A stretch of DNA of 64,000 bases from NCBI GenBank assembly GCA_937889015.1, contig CALARR010000273.1, positions 7,023 to 71,022 of the forward strand, in the 5' to 3' direction. The position numbers were made by a program, and so were the translations under genes. Source of the DNA: an uncultured Planctomycetales bacterium (GTDB taxonomy: Bacteria > Planctomycetota > Planctomycetia > Pirellulales > Thermoguttaceae). Each line of letters opens with the position of its first letter. Position 1 is the first letter of the stretch. The notes below the pieces were generated by a model that was not told where the DNA came from, made no database searches, and worked only from the letters and a program-made list of their open reading frames with translations. Of the stretch, positions 26,828 to 35,526 are shown in pieces.

Positions 26828-26983
26828 GGGTCGGTAGGGACTCGCTTTGAGAGGTCCGAGGCGCGGGATTCGAAAGACGGCGGCACGCGCGGCCAAGAGT
26901 TGATTATAGCGGCCCCCTGGGCGGCAGGAGAAGCATTTCCGCAGACAACGCCAGGCTGCTCGCCCAGCGTCTCTGGCCGCCTT

Positions 26984-27991
26984 CTACCCCAACTGCCAAA
27001 CGGCCATCTTCAGCACGTCGCGCGGGCCGCTGTCCAGCACGGCCGCCGGCTCGAAACCGCAGTGCATCAGGCAGTGTTCGCAGCGCCGGTTGTTGCCCGG
27101 CCCCAACGCGTCCCAGTCGGTCTTGTCCAGCAGTTCCTGGTAGGTGGCGTAGTGCGCGTCGGTCACCAGGTAGCAGGGGCCTTTCCAGCCGCGCACGTTG
27201 CGCGTGGGGTTGGCCCAGGCCGCGCAGCGCAGTTCCCGCTGCCCGCACAGAAAGTCCATGTAGATCGGCGTGGCCGTAAGGCGGAAGGGCCGCAGCATGC
27301 GCCGTGCCGCGCGGAACTTCTCGTGGATCTGCTGGCGCGTCATGAACAGACTCGCACTGCCGGCATTCTGCTCAAAGGCCTCGTAGCCGAACGCCGGGGC
27401 GATCATCATGCCGTCCACGCCCAACTCGCTGAGATAGCCGAACAGCACGGCAATCTCGTCCATGTCGGTCTGGGTGTAGATCGTCGTGTTGGTGTAGACG
27501 CGGAATCCTGCCTGCTTCGCCGCCTGGATGCCGCGCACCGCGGCCGCGAACACGCCCGGCCGCTCGACGATCCGGTTGTGTGTGCTCTCCATCCCGTCCA
27601 GGTGCACATTCAGGAACAGGTGGTCGCTGGGGCGGAATTCCGCCAGCTTCTTCTCCAGAAAGACGCCGTTGGTGCACAAGTACATATGTCGCTTGCGCGC
27701 GGCGATCTCTTCCACCAGCCGGCCGATCTCCGGATAGATCAGCGGTTCGCCGCCGCAGATGCTGACCACCGGCGCGCCGCACTCGTCCACCGACTGCAAG
27801 CACTCCTCCACCGATAGCCGCTGATGCACCCAGTCGGCGTATTCCCGCACCCGGCCGCAGCCGCTGCACTTCAGATTGCAGGCGTGCAACGGCTCGAGCA
27901 TCAGCACCAAGGGGAACCGGGGTTCGCCGGAGAGCTTCTTCTTCACCAGGTAGGCGGTTAGCGAGCGGGTCAACGAGATTGGGAATCGCAT
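26984..27991 (-). CDS. hpnH: Adenosyl-hopene transferase HpnH (radical SAM)
   Basis: 335 residues from ATG 27991, 17 bp after the shc stop. The radical-SAM cluster motif is C38-x3-C42-x2-C45 (ACNLKCSGCGR). CGGEPLIYPEIG, the LFLNVHLDGME segment and the C-terminal cysteine-rich SPASM-like end (CEHCLMHCGFEP) match HpnH. HpnH adds a 5'-deoxyadenosyl group to hopene, the first step to C35 extended hopanoids. The flanking genes give the substrate maker (Shc) and probable next enzyme (HpnG). Length agrees with the family. Confidence 0.93.
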   Translation of the reverse strand: MRFPISLTRSLTAYLVKKKLSGEPRFPLVLMLEPLHACNLKCSGCGRVREYADWVHQRLSVEECLQSVDECGAPVVSICGGEPLIYPEIGRLVEEIAARKRHMYLCTNGVFLEKKLAEFRPSDHLFLNVHLDGMESTHNRIVERPGVFAAAVRGIQAAKQAGFRVYTNTTIYTQTDMDEIAVLFGYLSELGVDGMMIAPAFGYEAFEQNAGSASLFMTRQQIHEKFRAARRMLRPFRLTATPIYMDFLCGQRELRCAAWANPTRNVRGWKGPCYLVTDAHYATYQELLDKTDWDALGPGNNRRCEHCLMHCGFEPAAVLDSGPRDVLKMAVWQLG

Positions 27992-28008
27992 GCTATTGGA
28001 TCTTTGGG

Positions 28009-30174
28009 TCAGGCGGGTTTCACCAGGTGCAGATGGCTGGTTTGGCCATCCTTGCGCTTTGCCGGCCGCGGACGTTCTTCGCGAATGGCGTCCGACGCCG
28101 GATGGGCCAGCCAATGGGCCAAGGCCATCAGCGGGAAGTAGATCGGATAGTAGTGGTAGCGGAGATAGAAGACTCGCGGGAATCCTGTGCCTGTGAATTC
28201 CGGTTCGTCCCAGGTGCCGTCGCTGCACTGGTTCTGGACCAGGTAGCGGATGCCGCGTGCCACGGCCGGATGGTCGCCGTACCCGGCCGCCATGAGCCCC
28301 ATCACGGCCCAGGCCGTTTGCGAGGCGGTGGGCGGCCCCTGGCCGCACAGGCGGGGATCCTCGTAGCTGTCGGCCGTCTCGCCCCAGGCGCCCGACGCCT
28401 GCTGGTGCGTGATCAGCCACTGGGCCCCGGCCTGGACCATCGAATCGTCCTTCGGCACACCCACCGCGGCCAGCCCCACCAGCGTCTGCCAGGTGCCGTA
28501 GATATAGTTCACGCCCCAGCGACCGTACCAGCTTCCGTCGGCCTCCTGGTGGCGGCGCAGGTAGGCCACGCCGCGGTCCACGCGCGGGTCGCCCACGCGC
28601 CGGCCGAATTGGCCCAGGGCCTCCAGCACGCGCGCCGTGAGGTCGGGCGTGCTGGGGTCGATCATCGCGTTGTGGTCGGCAAAGGGCACGTAGCACAGGA
28701 ACTGGCGGTCGTTGTTGCGGTCGAATGCGCCCCAACCGCCGTCGTCGTTCTGCATGGCCCACAGCCAGTCCTGGCCGCGCTGCAAGGCATGCGCGGTCCG
28801 ATGCACCGTGGCCACCTGGCGCCGGGCCTCGTCGGGCGATGCCGTGGCGTCCATCACCAATCGCAGTTCCGGCGGCAGCAGGTCGCCGGCCGCCCCGGCC
28901 GGCTCGAAACCGGACCGCAAGGCCATCAGGACCATGGCCGTGTCGTCGCAATCGGGGTAATAGTCGTTGGCGTACTCGAAGCACCAGGCCCCGCCCTGGC
29001 CGGCCACCGTGGCCGACCAATCGCCCGGCTTGCGGATCTCTTGATCCAGCAGCCAGCCGGTGGCCCGATCCATGGCCCGATTGTCCGCGCGCAATCCGCT
29101 GGCCGCCAAGGCACGCACGGTGATCGCCGTGTCCCAGACCGGCGACTTGCAGGGCTGCAAGTGACACGTGTCGCTGTCTGGATCGTCGATGGTCAGGGCG
29201 TCCAGTTGCTTGCGGCATTCCTGGACTTCGGGGCTGTCGTCGGCATAGCCCAGGCAGCGCAGGGCGATCCAGCTCCAGACGATCGGCGGGTAGATCGCGC
29301 CCAGGCCGTCGCTTCCTTGGAACCGTTGGAGCATCCACCGCTTGGCCGCCTCGATTGCGCGCGCGCGGAGCGGATGGAAATTGTGCCGCTGGCACCATTT
29401 CAGCAACCGGTCGCAGGTGCGGAACAGGCGATCCCAGCTCAGCAGCCCGGTCCCGCCGGGCAGGCCCGGACAGCGAAGCTCCGGCCACTGGTCGGGACTC
29501 TTGCGGAACAGCTCCCGGATGCTCTTCTCCGGGCTCAACTTGCGAACCGGGTGAAAGGCCCACACCAGCGACAGCGGCACAATGATCGTCCGCGACCAGG
29601 AGCTCACCGCGTACAGGTTCACCGGGAACCACGTGGGCAACAGCACGGCCTCCGGCGGCACGGCCGGGCACTGCTCATAGGAAATCTGCCCCAGCAAGGC
29701 CAGGTAGAAACGCGTGAAGCTGTTCACCGCGTCGGCCCCGCCGCGCGCCAGGATCGCGCACCGCGCACGCTGCATGTATTCGCTGCTCGGGTCGTGCCCG
29801 GTCAGCTTCAAGGCGAAGTAGGCCTTCACGCTGCCGCTGATTTCCATCGCGCCGCCGGGATACATGGCCCAGCCGCCCTCGGGCAGTTGTTGCTCGACCA
29901 GGTAGTTGGCGGCGCGCTGCGCCCGGGGCGAGTCCTCCTCGCCCAGGAATGCCCAGAGCAGGATCGTCTCGCTTTCCAGGATTGTGTCGCCCTGCAACTC
30001 GGCGCACCAATGCCCGTCGGCCTGCTGCTGGCCGAGAAGCCACTGCCGCGTGCGGCGTACGGCTCGGCGAACGGGGGAGGTGGAGGCGAGATCGACGGCT
30101 TCGTCACGCTGCGAGCGGGAGTTCGCGTCCTGCCCATCCCTGGGCCAAACGCGGACAAGCGGACTCGATTCCAT
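28009..30174 (-). CDS. shc: Squalene-hopene cyclase
   Basis: 721 residues from ATG 30174; a GTG at 30216 would add 14 residues, and no convincing ribosome-binding site separates them. The catalytic D-C-D-D is at 408-411 (YYPDCDDTAM), supplying the proton that starts squalene cyclisation. Several QW repeats are visible, e.g. EGGWAMYPGGA, WSATVAGQGGAWC, GGWGAFD, GSWYGRWGVNYIYG and DGTWDE. The enzyme is membrane-associated and makes hopene from squalene. It heads the shc-hpnH-nucleosidase operon. Some planctomycete hopanoid genes are scattered, so this compact set is useful. Confidence 0.96.
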   Translation of the reverse strand: MESSPLVRVWPRDGQDANSRSQRDEAVDLASTSPVRRAVRRTRQWLLGQQQADGHWCAELQGDTILESETILLWAFLGEEDSPRAQRAANYLVEQQLPEGGWAMYPGGAMEISGSVKAYFALKLTGHDPSSEYMQRARCAILARGGADAVNSFTRFYLALLGQISYEQCPAVPPEAVLLPTWFPVNLYAVSSWSRTIIVPLSLVWAFHPVRKLSPEKSIRELFRKSPDQWPELRCPGLPGGTGLLSWDRLFRTCDRLLKWCQRHNFHPLRARAIEAAKRWMLQRFQGSDGLGAIYPPIVWSWIALRCLGYADDSPEVQECRKQLDALTIDDPDSDTCHLQPCKSPVWDTAITVRALAASGLRADNRAMDRATGWLLDQEIRKPGDWSATVAGQGGAWCFEYANDYYPDCDDTAMVLMALRSGFEPAGAAGDLLPPELRLVMDATASPDEARRQVATVHRTAHALQRGQDWLWAMQNDDGGWGAFDRNNDRQFLCYVPFADHNAMIDPSTPDLTARVLEALGQFGRRVGDPRVDRGVAYLRRHQEADGSWYGRWGVNYIYGTWQTLVGLAAVGVPKDDSMVQAGAQWLITHQQASGAWGETADSYEDPRLCGQGPPTASQTAWAVMGLMAAGYGDHPAVARGIRYLVQNQCSDGTWDEPEFTGTGFPRVFYLRYHYYPIYFPLMALAHWLAHPASDAIREERPRPAKRKDGQTSHLHLVKPA

Positions 30175-30512
30175 GAGACTTGTCCCGGTGGGTGTTGAAT
30201 GTCTTCCTTGACGCACCGCGTGCGGGTCTTCGGAGGCCGTGGTGGGCGACGCCGTCCCTTCTTCGAGACAACGTGCGGACGCTCCCCGCCCTCGAACCCG
30301 ATGCCCGGACCGTGGAATGCCTCTCTATCGGGAGGCGATGGCCCCGAGGCGCGATTTCTCGCCAGAACAGCTTAGGTCTTTGGCCATCCAGGGGCAAGCC
30401 CAGTCTGCCAACGCCCCCAACAAACAAGGGGTGTGCTAGCAGCCCTATGCGTCTATGGCACGTTGCGCGAAGGGGAGTGGCGTCCCAGTTCCCGCGGTGC
30501 CGGCAAGTCGCG
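30175..30512. other. Intergenic region, no gene seen
   Basis: 338 bp between shc and the restriction endonuclease gene. I see no convincing gene, repeat or promoter. It marks the transition from the GC-rich hopanoid operon to the visibly less GC-rich restriction-modification genes. Confidence 0.5.
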
Positions 30513-31235
30513 TCAGGAGCGTTGCGACCGTTCACGGTCATACGCGTCGATGATCGCTTGCCGCAAAGCGTTCGATTTCACCTGGAACTTGTCAAAGTCA
30601 CGGATGTTGTCCTGTCGCAGGTGGAGTTGGCCTTCGCCAACATTGCCGCGGTGCTGCCCTTTCGAATAGTGTGGGTTATTCTGGACTTCGTGTGATGACT
30701 GAACCCAGTACTTGATCGTGTCGCGCCAGACCGCCACCCAAACAAAAACATCGCAGCAGCCGGGTTTGATCTGCTGGAAGTTCATCCAAAAAGGCTTCTT
30801 TGAATCCGTGGCCAGCGCTTTGACGTACAGAGGGGCGTTCAAGTCCGCGTCGACCGCACGGGAGGCTTTTACTTCAATCCGGATGTCCCCCAACAGGAAA
30901 TCGTATTGGCCCGAATACTCCGGATCGAGCTTCTTCGACGGCTTTTGCAGTTCCGGAACAAGTTCCTTGAGATGTCCTTGAGCCCAGGATTCGCCGAATG
31001 TGCGGGGCGCGCTGATTTCGAAGATGTACAGGAACATGTTGCGCGCCAGATACTCGTCGCGCAGTTCGTAGTAGGCATCCATGCTCAAGACATCTGCGGC
31101 GAGCAGGTGGGAGATGATGTACTCGTACTCATTGAAAGGATAGACCGAGACGAGGTTCTCCAGCCGTGCTCGGATAGCCTCCGCGTGCGGAACGTGTTCC
31201 AACAACTGGTCAAGTTGTTCTTGAAGGTGCTCCAC
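30513..31235 (-). CDS. Putative type II restriction endonuclease (PD-(D/E)xK)
   Basis: 240 residues from a GTG at 31235, 22 bp after the methyltransferase stop. A nuclease core is visible as D112 followed by E121-V-K123 in YDFLLGDIRIEVKAS. The rest is mixed helix and strand (CCDVFVWVAVWRDTIKYWV) and is not a family I can name. The pairing with a DNA methyltransferase in one transcription unit is the main argument for a restriction enzyme. By eye the base composition is lower in G+C than the flanks, consistent with acquisition. Recognition sequence unknown. Confidence 0.75.
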   Translation of the reverse strand: MEHLQEQLDQLLEHVPHAEAIRARLENLVSVYPFNEYEYIISHLLAADVLSMDAYYELRDEYLARNMFLYIFEISAPRTFGESWAQGHLKELVPELQKPSKKLDPEYSGQYDFLLGDIRIEVKASRAVDADLNAPLYVKALATDSKKPFWMNFQQIKPGCCDVFVWVAVWRDTIKYWVQSSHEVQNNPHYSKGQHRGNVGEGQLHLRQDNIRDFDKFQVKSNALRQAIIDAYDRERSQRS

Positions 31236-31257
31236 GGTGTCTCACCGCCTTCCGGGG

Positions 31258-32256
31258 TCAGAACAGGAGTCTCTGCGGGACCGTCATTTCATCTGCCACC
31301 GTGCTGTTGCCGGGTATGTCCGCAAACGACGGAAGCTCCGGTTCGAAGGGATGCCCGTTCTGCCAGCCTTCGCGGCCAGTTGTGCGATACCGTTCGAGCC
31401 GTCGGATACAGATTTCGGCATAGATGGGGTCGATGTCCGTTGTCAAGCAACGGCGGCCGAGTTTCTCGGCGGCGATGAGCGTGGCCCCCGAGTGGGCAAA
31501 GAAATCAACCACCGCATCACCCGGGCTGGAACTCGCGGCGATGATGCGTTCCATGCACTTGAGCGGCTTCTGGGCGTAGCATCCCGATACGTTTTCCTCC
31601 ATGCGGTAGAAGACCTGTTGAATGTCAACCCAGACGTTGCCCGCACGAATGTTCTCCGACTTGCTTCGTTCCAGATTCTCGGTCTTCTGGCCGTTGACTT
31701 CCTTGTAATAGCCGCGGAGGATCTTGGGGATATCTGTGTACTCGGCGGCAACGTTGAATAGCGGCGAGCCCTTGACGTAGTAGAGCAACTCCTGCCGGAC
31801 CGCCATCCAGTTCTTCTGGGTTCCGTATCCGCGTTGATTACGCATGGTGATCAAACTGCGAGCCTTGTACGGTTGATCACGCATCATCAACATGAAATCG
31901 GGGAGCGGCTGAAACCCGTCGTTCTGGTCAGCCCCCAGCCACACGTAGAGTGACGCGTCTGGCGCGGTGACTTCAGTCGTGTTGTGAATCCACCTCCGGC
32001 ACCATGCGACGAATTCGCCAATCGACCGGAGGTCAAAGGCCACGAGGTTGTAGGGAGGGTCATGGATCGCCAGCGTCGGTTTCGCGTCGGCCACCAGCTC
32101 CCTGATCTGGTCGCGGTCCGTCGCATCGCCGCAACCAATTCGATGTCTGCCGTCGGGATCGTCCCAGATGTCTCCCGGTTGCAGGCGGCAGAAGGGCAGC
32201 AAACGCTCGCGGATCTCCGGATGGTTGTCCAGCCGTGGAAGGGGATTGTTCTTCAT
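31258..32256 (-). CDS. DNA methyltransferase, beta-class, probably N6-adenine
   Basis: 332 residues. Motif IV is D66-P-P-Y69 (LAIHDPPYN) and comes before the SAM-binding motif I at 251-259 (DFFAHSGAT). That order is the beta class, and DPPY favours N6-adenine over N4-cytosine methylation. The region between, about residues 110-240, would be target recognition. It should protect sites cut by the nuclease encoded just downstream. A DUF-like opening LQPGDIWDDPDGRHRIGCGDATD is typical of these N4/N6 enzymes. The gene sits in a less GC-rich stretch than its neighbours. Confidence 0.92.
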   Translation of the reverse strand: MKNNPLPRLDNHPEIRERLLPFCRLQPGDIWDDPDGRHRIGCGDATDRDQIRELVADAKPTLAIHDPPYNLVAFDLRSIGEFVAWCRRWIHNTTEVTAPDASLYVWLGADQNDGFQPLPDFMLMMRDQPYKARSLITMRNQRGYGTQKNWMAVRQELLYYVKGSPLFNVAAEYTDIPKILRGYYKEVNGQKTENLERSKSENIRAGNVWVDIQQVFYRMEENVSGCYAQKPLKCMERIIAASSSPGDAVVDFFAHSGATLIAAEKLGRRCLTTDIDPIYAEICIRRLERYRTTGREGWQNGHPFEPELPSFADIPGNSTVADEMTVPQRLLF

Positions 32257-32491
32257 CGAGTTCGTCCTTGTGACTTGTCGGTCCCCATCCTACTGCATTT
32301 TGAGTGGTTTCGGTAGCCTGTTGCTCGCGCAGGGTGCGTGCTGGCGCCGGGCGATCTGGCCGAGAATCTCTTACGCTGTCCGAACCGCGTCGGTGGGGGC
32401 GACCGAGGCGGGCTGGGCGGAGCGTCCGAATCCACCAGCCTACGCGGCTTCTCGCGCGGACCCGGTGGAATGATGGGTTGGGCCTTGCTGG

Positions 32492-32899
32492 TCAACCATG
32501 ACCGATGCGATCCCACTTCGCTTTGTAGCTTTCATGGTCGTAGCTGGTAGGCTGAAGCCAGAACGAAACACGGCCGTCCTTTTCACGACGGTGGGCGAGT
32601 TTCTTCACTTCCTAGGGCAGGAGTACGAAAGCCGAAGGCGCGGGCGAAGTGACCTTGTTAACGACGACCCAGAAGTCACCCATGATATTCTCAAGCGACG
32701 TGCCGAGCGGCACTGGGTTGCGCTTGCTCAGTGCTTTGACTTGGATTGCGAGCTTGCGAGTTGCATCTTGGCTGTAGGCGATGATGTCGACGCCACGAGC
32801 GTTGCGAGCAGTGGGCATGACATTCCACCCCAACAGGGAAAGGTGGTAGCAAGTGTAGTAAAGGCCAGTGTTGCCGGTGAGCTGCGGATCAAGCATCAT
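32492..32899 (-). pseudogene. Small PD-(D/E)xK-like protein with in-frame amber codon
   Basis: Reading from ATG 32899, 95 sense codons are followed by TAG at 32614-32612. The same frame then continues for 39 more codons (EVKKLAHRREKDG... ending KAKWDRIGHG) to a TGA at 32494-32492. Together they make a 134-residue protein of the expected length for a small family I recall, in which the region around FVLLP continues without a break into xEVKxLAHR. The fold is nuclease-like, with D38 and Q53-V-K55 (GVDIIAY...LAIQVK). The lesion looks like a single point change in a sense codon such as AAG. It lies upstream of, and parallel to, the restriction-modification genes. Confidence 0.7.
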
Positions 32900-33357
32900 G
32901 TGGAGAGGCCCAACTTTGAACTGTCCGGACGGGCCACGGCCGTAATAGTTCTTTGGGCCGGTCAGTTGGACCGGATAACAACCCCCGACCTGACCGCGAT
33001 TCTAGCCGCTAACCGTTTGCCAGGAAACACGCTGCGAGCATAAGCACATCACGATTTCCAAGACGGGGTTCGATCCGGTTCGCCTATCATGGCGAAGGCT
33101 TCATTCCGAACCAACCGGTAGAGTTGAGTTGGTCCGAGGTGGTGACTTATCTGGTCGTTGGTGGCGTCTGAACACGCCACTGACCACAGCCGTAGCGAAC
33201 TCCTGACGTGCGACGTCGGTGGCGCACCGCGCCGCGTCCAGACTTTGGAGGAGAGGTGACTGCGTCGCAACACTGCCGGGCAGTATCGAGGCCGGCGAAG
33301 GACCGCGTGTCGTTGCCGCGGAAACACCGCAGTCACGTCCGTGCCGCGAGGCTGCTT
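32900..33357. other. Intergenic region, no gene seen
   Basis: 458 bp between the broken nuclease gene and the beta-helix gene. Reading frames here look random in composition. I see no promoter, repeat or RNA gene. It may be the outer edge of the restriction-modification insertion. Confidence 0.45.
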
Positions 33358-34941
33358 TCACGGCAGGAAGTCGGGTTTGGGCGGGATCTTGGGGGGTGAC
33401 GAGGGTGGTTGCTCCACCAGCACGACGCTGCTGGCAACCTGCGCATTGGATGAAACGCGAGGCTTCTTCCCGCTAGCCGTCGTGAGGCCGCGGACCGTCA
33501 ATTTCTGGCAGCGGGTGTACGGGAAGGCGGAGTCGGCCGGGTCCTTGCCGCCGGGATTGCTGAGGAAGAACAACCCCGTGTAGTCCTTGGGATGATTCGC
33601 GTCATCGACATACAGGCCGTCGATCGTGATCTCGCGCGGCATGTAGCAGTCGTATCCAAAATCGTGTGTGCCGTCGTTGCCCACGTGGAACATCTGCGCA
33701 CGAGACGTGCTCCCGCAAGAAGGAATCCAGCGGCAATTGCGGATGGCGACATCGCCTTCCCAGGTGCTTCCGTAGTCGCCGCGGAAGTTGACCAGCGAAC
33801 TCCCGCAAAGGACGGAGTCCTCCACCAGGAGCAGACCGCGGCCAATGGCGTTCAGCCCCGCATACCCGAGCGTGCAGCGGCGGATGATATAGCTGCCGGA
33901 GACGCCCATGTGCGTGTCCATGCGGTTGAGCGTGCAATCCTCGAGCAGAATGTTCTTGCAGAAGTTGGTCCCGATCACGCCCCAACGGGTCCGATCGCAA
34001 ATGCCGTCCATGCGGCACTTGATCATGGTGAAATTGACCACCCCGCTGGCCGCGTAGTCGTACGACCCCATGCTGACCGGCTTGTGCGCGGCCCCGATCG
34101 TTTGATAGGTCTTGTGTGCCGAGGCGAAGCAGTTGCGCAGCGTGACGTTGGCGCAGTCGCTGACTCGGATGAAGCCCGAATAGGGATGTCCCGCCGAGGT
34201 CTCTCCGACGATGTGGTGCGTCAGGCCATCGACCTCCGTGTTGGATCGCTGGATGTCGATGTTCCTGGACCAGTAGTTGTAACCGACCTCCTGTTTCATT
34301 CGATTTGCAACCGTGGTAAAGACGCCGCCCCGCAGCACGAGGCGTTTCTCGTCGATCGGACGGGCTTCGACGCGGCTGACGTTCTCGTAGTCCCAGTCGA
34401 TGCTGCCCTCGATCGTCCCGTCCCGACGAAGGATGAAGCAGTCGCGCTGGGCAGTCCCCGAATTGCGGTTGCTGCCACGCCGGATATAGCGTTTCTTCGC
34501 GCTATTCCATACGACAACGTGGCAATCGTGTTCGGGGCGGACCTCCAACTGTCTCTGGTCGCGTGCCAGCCGATCGATCGGCAGCTTCTCGGGCTTCAAC
34601 AAAGAACGCACTTCAAACAGCGCTTTCCTGTGGTTCTCGACTTTCGTGTCATCGATCGTGAAACGCGAGGTGTTCCAGTCGGTGTCCGTGGCGATCATCG
34701 CGGTCAGGGCCTTGCTGCCGAGATGGTACGTGGCCGCGGGCCTGGTCTTGACGGGCAACCCCTGCCGATTGGCGTACTCGTGCGCTTCGCAAATCGCCGG
34801 CAGATCGTCATGCACGCCGTCGCCAACGGCTCCGAAGCGCTCGTACGTGACAGAATCTTCGGCCCCGCCCGAGAACGTCGGCGCAAAGACGCCGACGCCG
34901 AGCAATATCGCCAGCGCAAATCCAAAATGTCGCAATTTCAT
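33358..34941 (-). CDS. Secreted right-handed beta-helix, pectate-lyase-superfamily protein
   Basis: 527 residues from ATG 34941, with AGGTGG upstream and a signal peptide (FGFALAILLGVGVFAPTFS). After it comes the Pectate_lyase_3 entry motif VTYERFGAVGDGVHDDLPAI. The body shows coil-by-coil parallel beta-helix spacing (VTLRNCFASAH, FTMIKCRMDG, NILLEDCTLNRM, YIIRRCTLG, LLLVEDSVLCG, VAIRNCRWIP). The C-terminus is proline-rich. Such proteins are polysaccharide lyases or hydrolases, or simply adhesive; no catalytic set can be assigned. It is divergent from the GHL10-like gene across a 585-bp region. Confidence 0.82.
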   Translation of the reverse strand: MKLRHFGFALAILLGVGVFAPTFSGGAEDSVTYERFGAVGDGVHDDLPAICEAHEYANRQGLPVKTRPAATYHLGSKALTAMIATDTDWNTSRFTIDDTKVENHRKALFEVRSLLKPEKLPIDRLARDQRQLEVRPEHDCHVVVWNSAKKRYIRRGSNRNSGTAQRDCFILRRDGTIEGSIDWDYENVSRVEARPIDEKRLVLRGGVFTTVANRMKQEVGYNYWSRNIDIQRSNTEVDGLTHHIVGETSAGHPYSGFIRVSDCANVTLRNCFASAHKTYQTIGAAHKPVSMGSYDYAASGVVNFTMIKCRMDGICDRTRWGVIGTNFCKNILLEDCTLNRMDTHMGVSGSYIIRRCTLGYAGLNAIGRGLLLVEDSVLCGSSLVNFRGDYGSTWEGDVAIRNCRWIPSCGSTSRAQMFHVGNDGTHDFGYDCYMPREITIDGLYVDDANHPKDYTGLFFLSNPGGKDPADSAFPYTRCQKLTVRGLTTASGKKPRVSSNAQVASSVVLVEQPPSSPPKIPPKPDFLP

Positions 34942-35212
34942 TGATCCACCTGTTCTTTTCTCTCTGCAATCGGTCGCTCGGCGTTCTCTGGCAGGCACGC
35001 GCAGGTTGAGAAGCGCCGACTCCCGGCCAGGCAGGCGCGCCTCGGGAGGATTCATTCTATCTCGATTGAACGACGGACGCCAACTGGCGTCCAATTCGCG
35101 TGTCATGCGGCGAAGATTGCGTGCGCGAACCGGCTTCGGTGACACACCGACACGCGTTTGCCGATTGCCTCTGGAGACGGAGGAGCGACACGCCAACGCA
35201 ATTGGAGCATGA

Positions 35213-35236
35213 ACGCACCACCACACCTTGGTGCGT
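35213..35236. promoter_or_regulatory. 8-bp inverted repeat in the 585-bp divergent region
   Basis: ACGCACCA (35213-35220) and TGGTGCGT (35229-35236) form a perfect inverted repeat around an 8-bp spacer. It sits between the divergent beta-helix and GHL10-like genes (34942-35526) and could be a shared operator. No clear -35/-10 pair was found in the rest of that region. Confidence 0.25.
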
Positions 35237-35526
35237 GCAAGCACGGCACCCTACCGGGCGCATGGCGACATCGTACCTACCGGCTTGGCTCGCGATCTCC
35301 AATGGCTCCGTCTGCCGGCTGACAGACGGGGAGTGGCAGGATAGCAATTGTTGACTGCATCGGCATCAACAGCAACGAGAGAGCGAAGCGGTTTCTCGTA
35401 CACGCGCTTGTTCAATCAGGGGGCGTCAGCCATAATCACGGTTCCCATTGCCCCACCATGCGCGGACAAGATGCCGGACGCGATGGAGTTCGTGGGCGAG
35501 ATGCTGGTAGCCGGGGGCTATTGCCG

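Noticed and set aside
27992..29671. In-frame upstream extension of hpnH, up to 560 residues
   Set aside because: It runs antisense-free but out of frame inside shc. The Shc frame has DCDD and QW motifs, and HpnH ends its homology at the ATG at 27991.
33060..33110. T-arm-like GGGGTTCGATCC, considered as a tRNA
   Set aside because: No matching acceptor stem, D-arm or anticodon arm could be drawn around it.
33049..33336. 95-residue minus-strand frame in the gap before the beta-helix gene
   Set aside because: No ribosome-binding site, no recognisable motif, and Arg/Ser-rich composition as expected for random frames.
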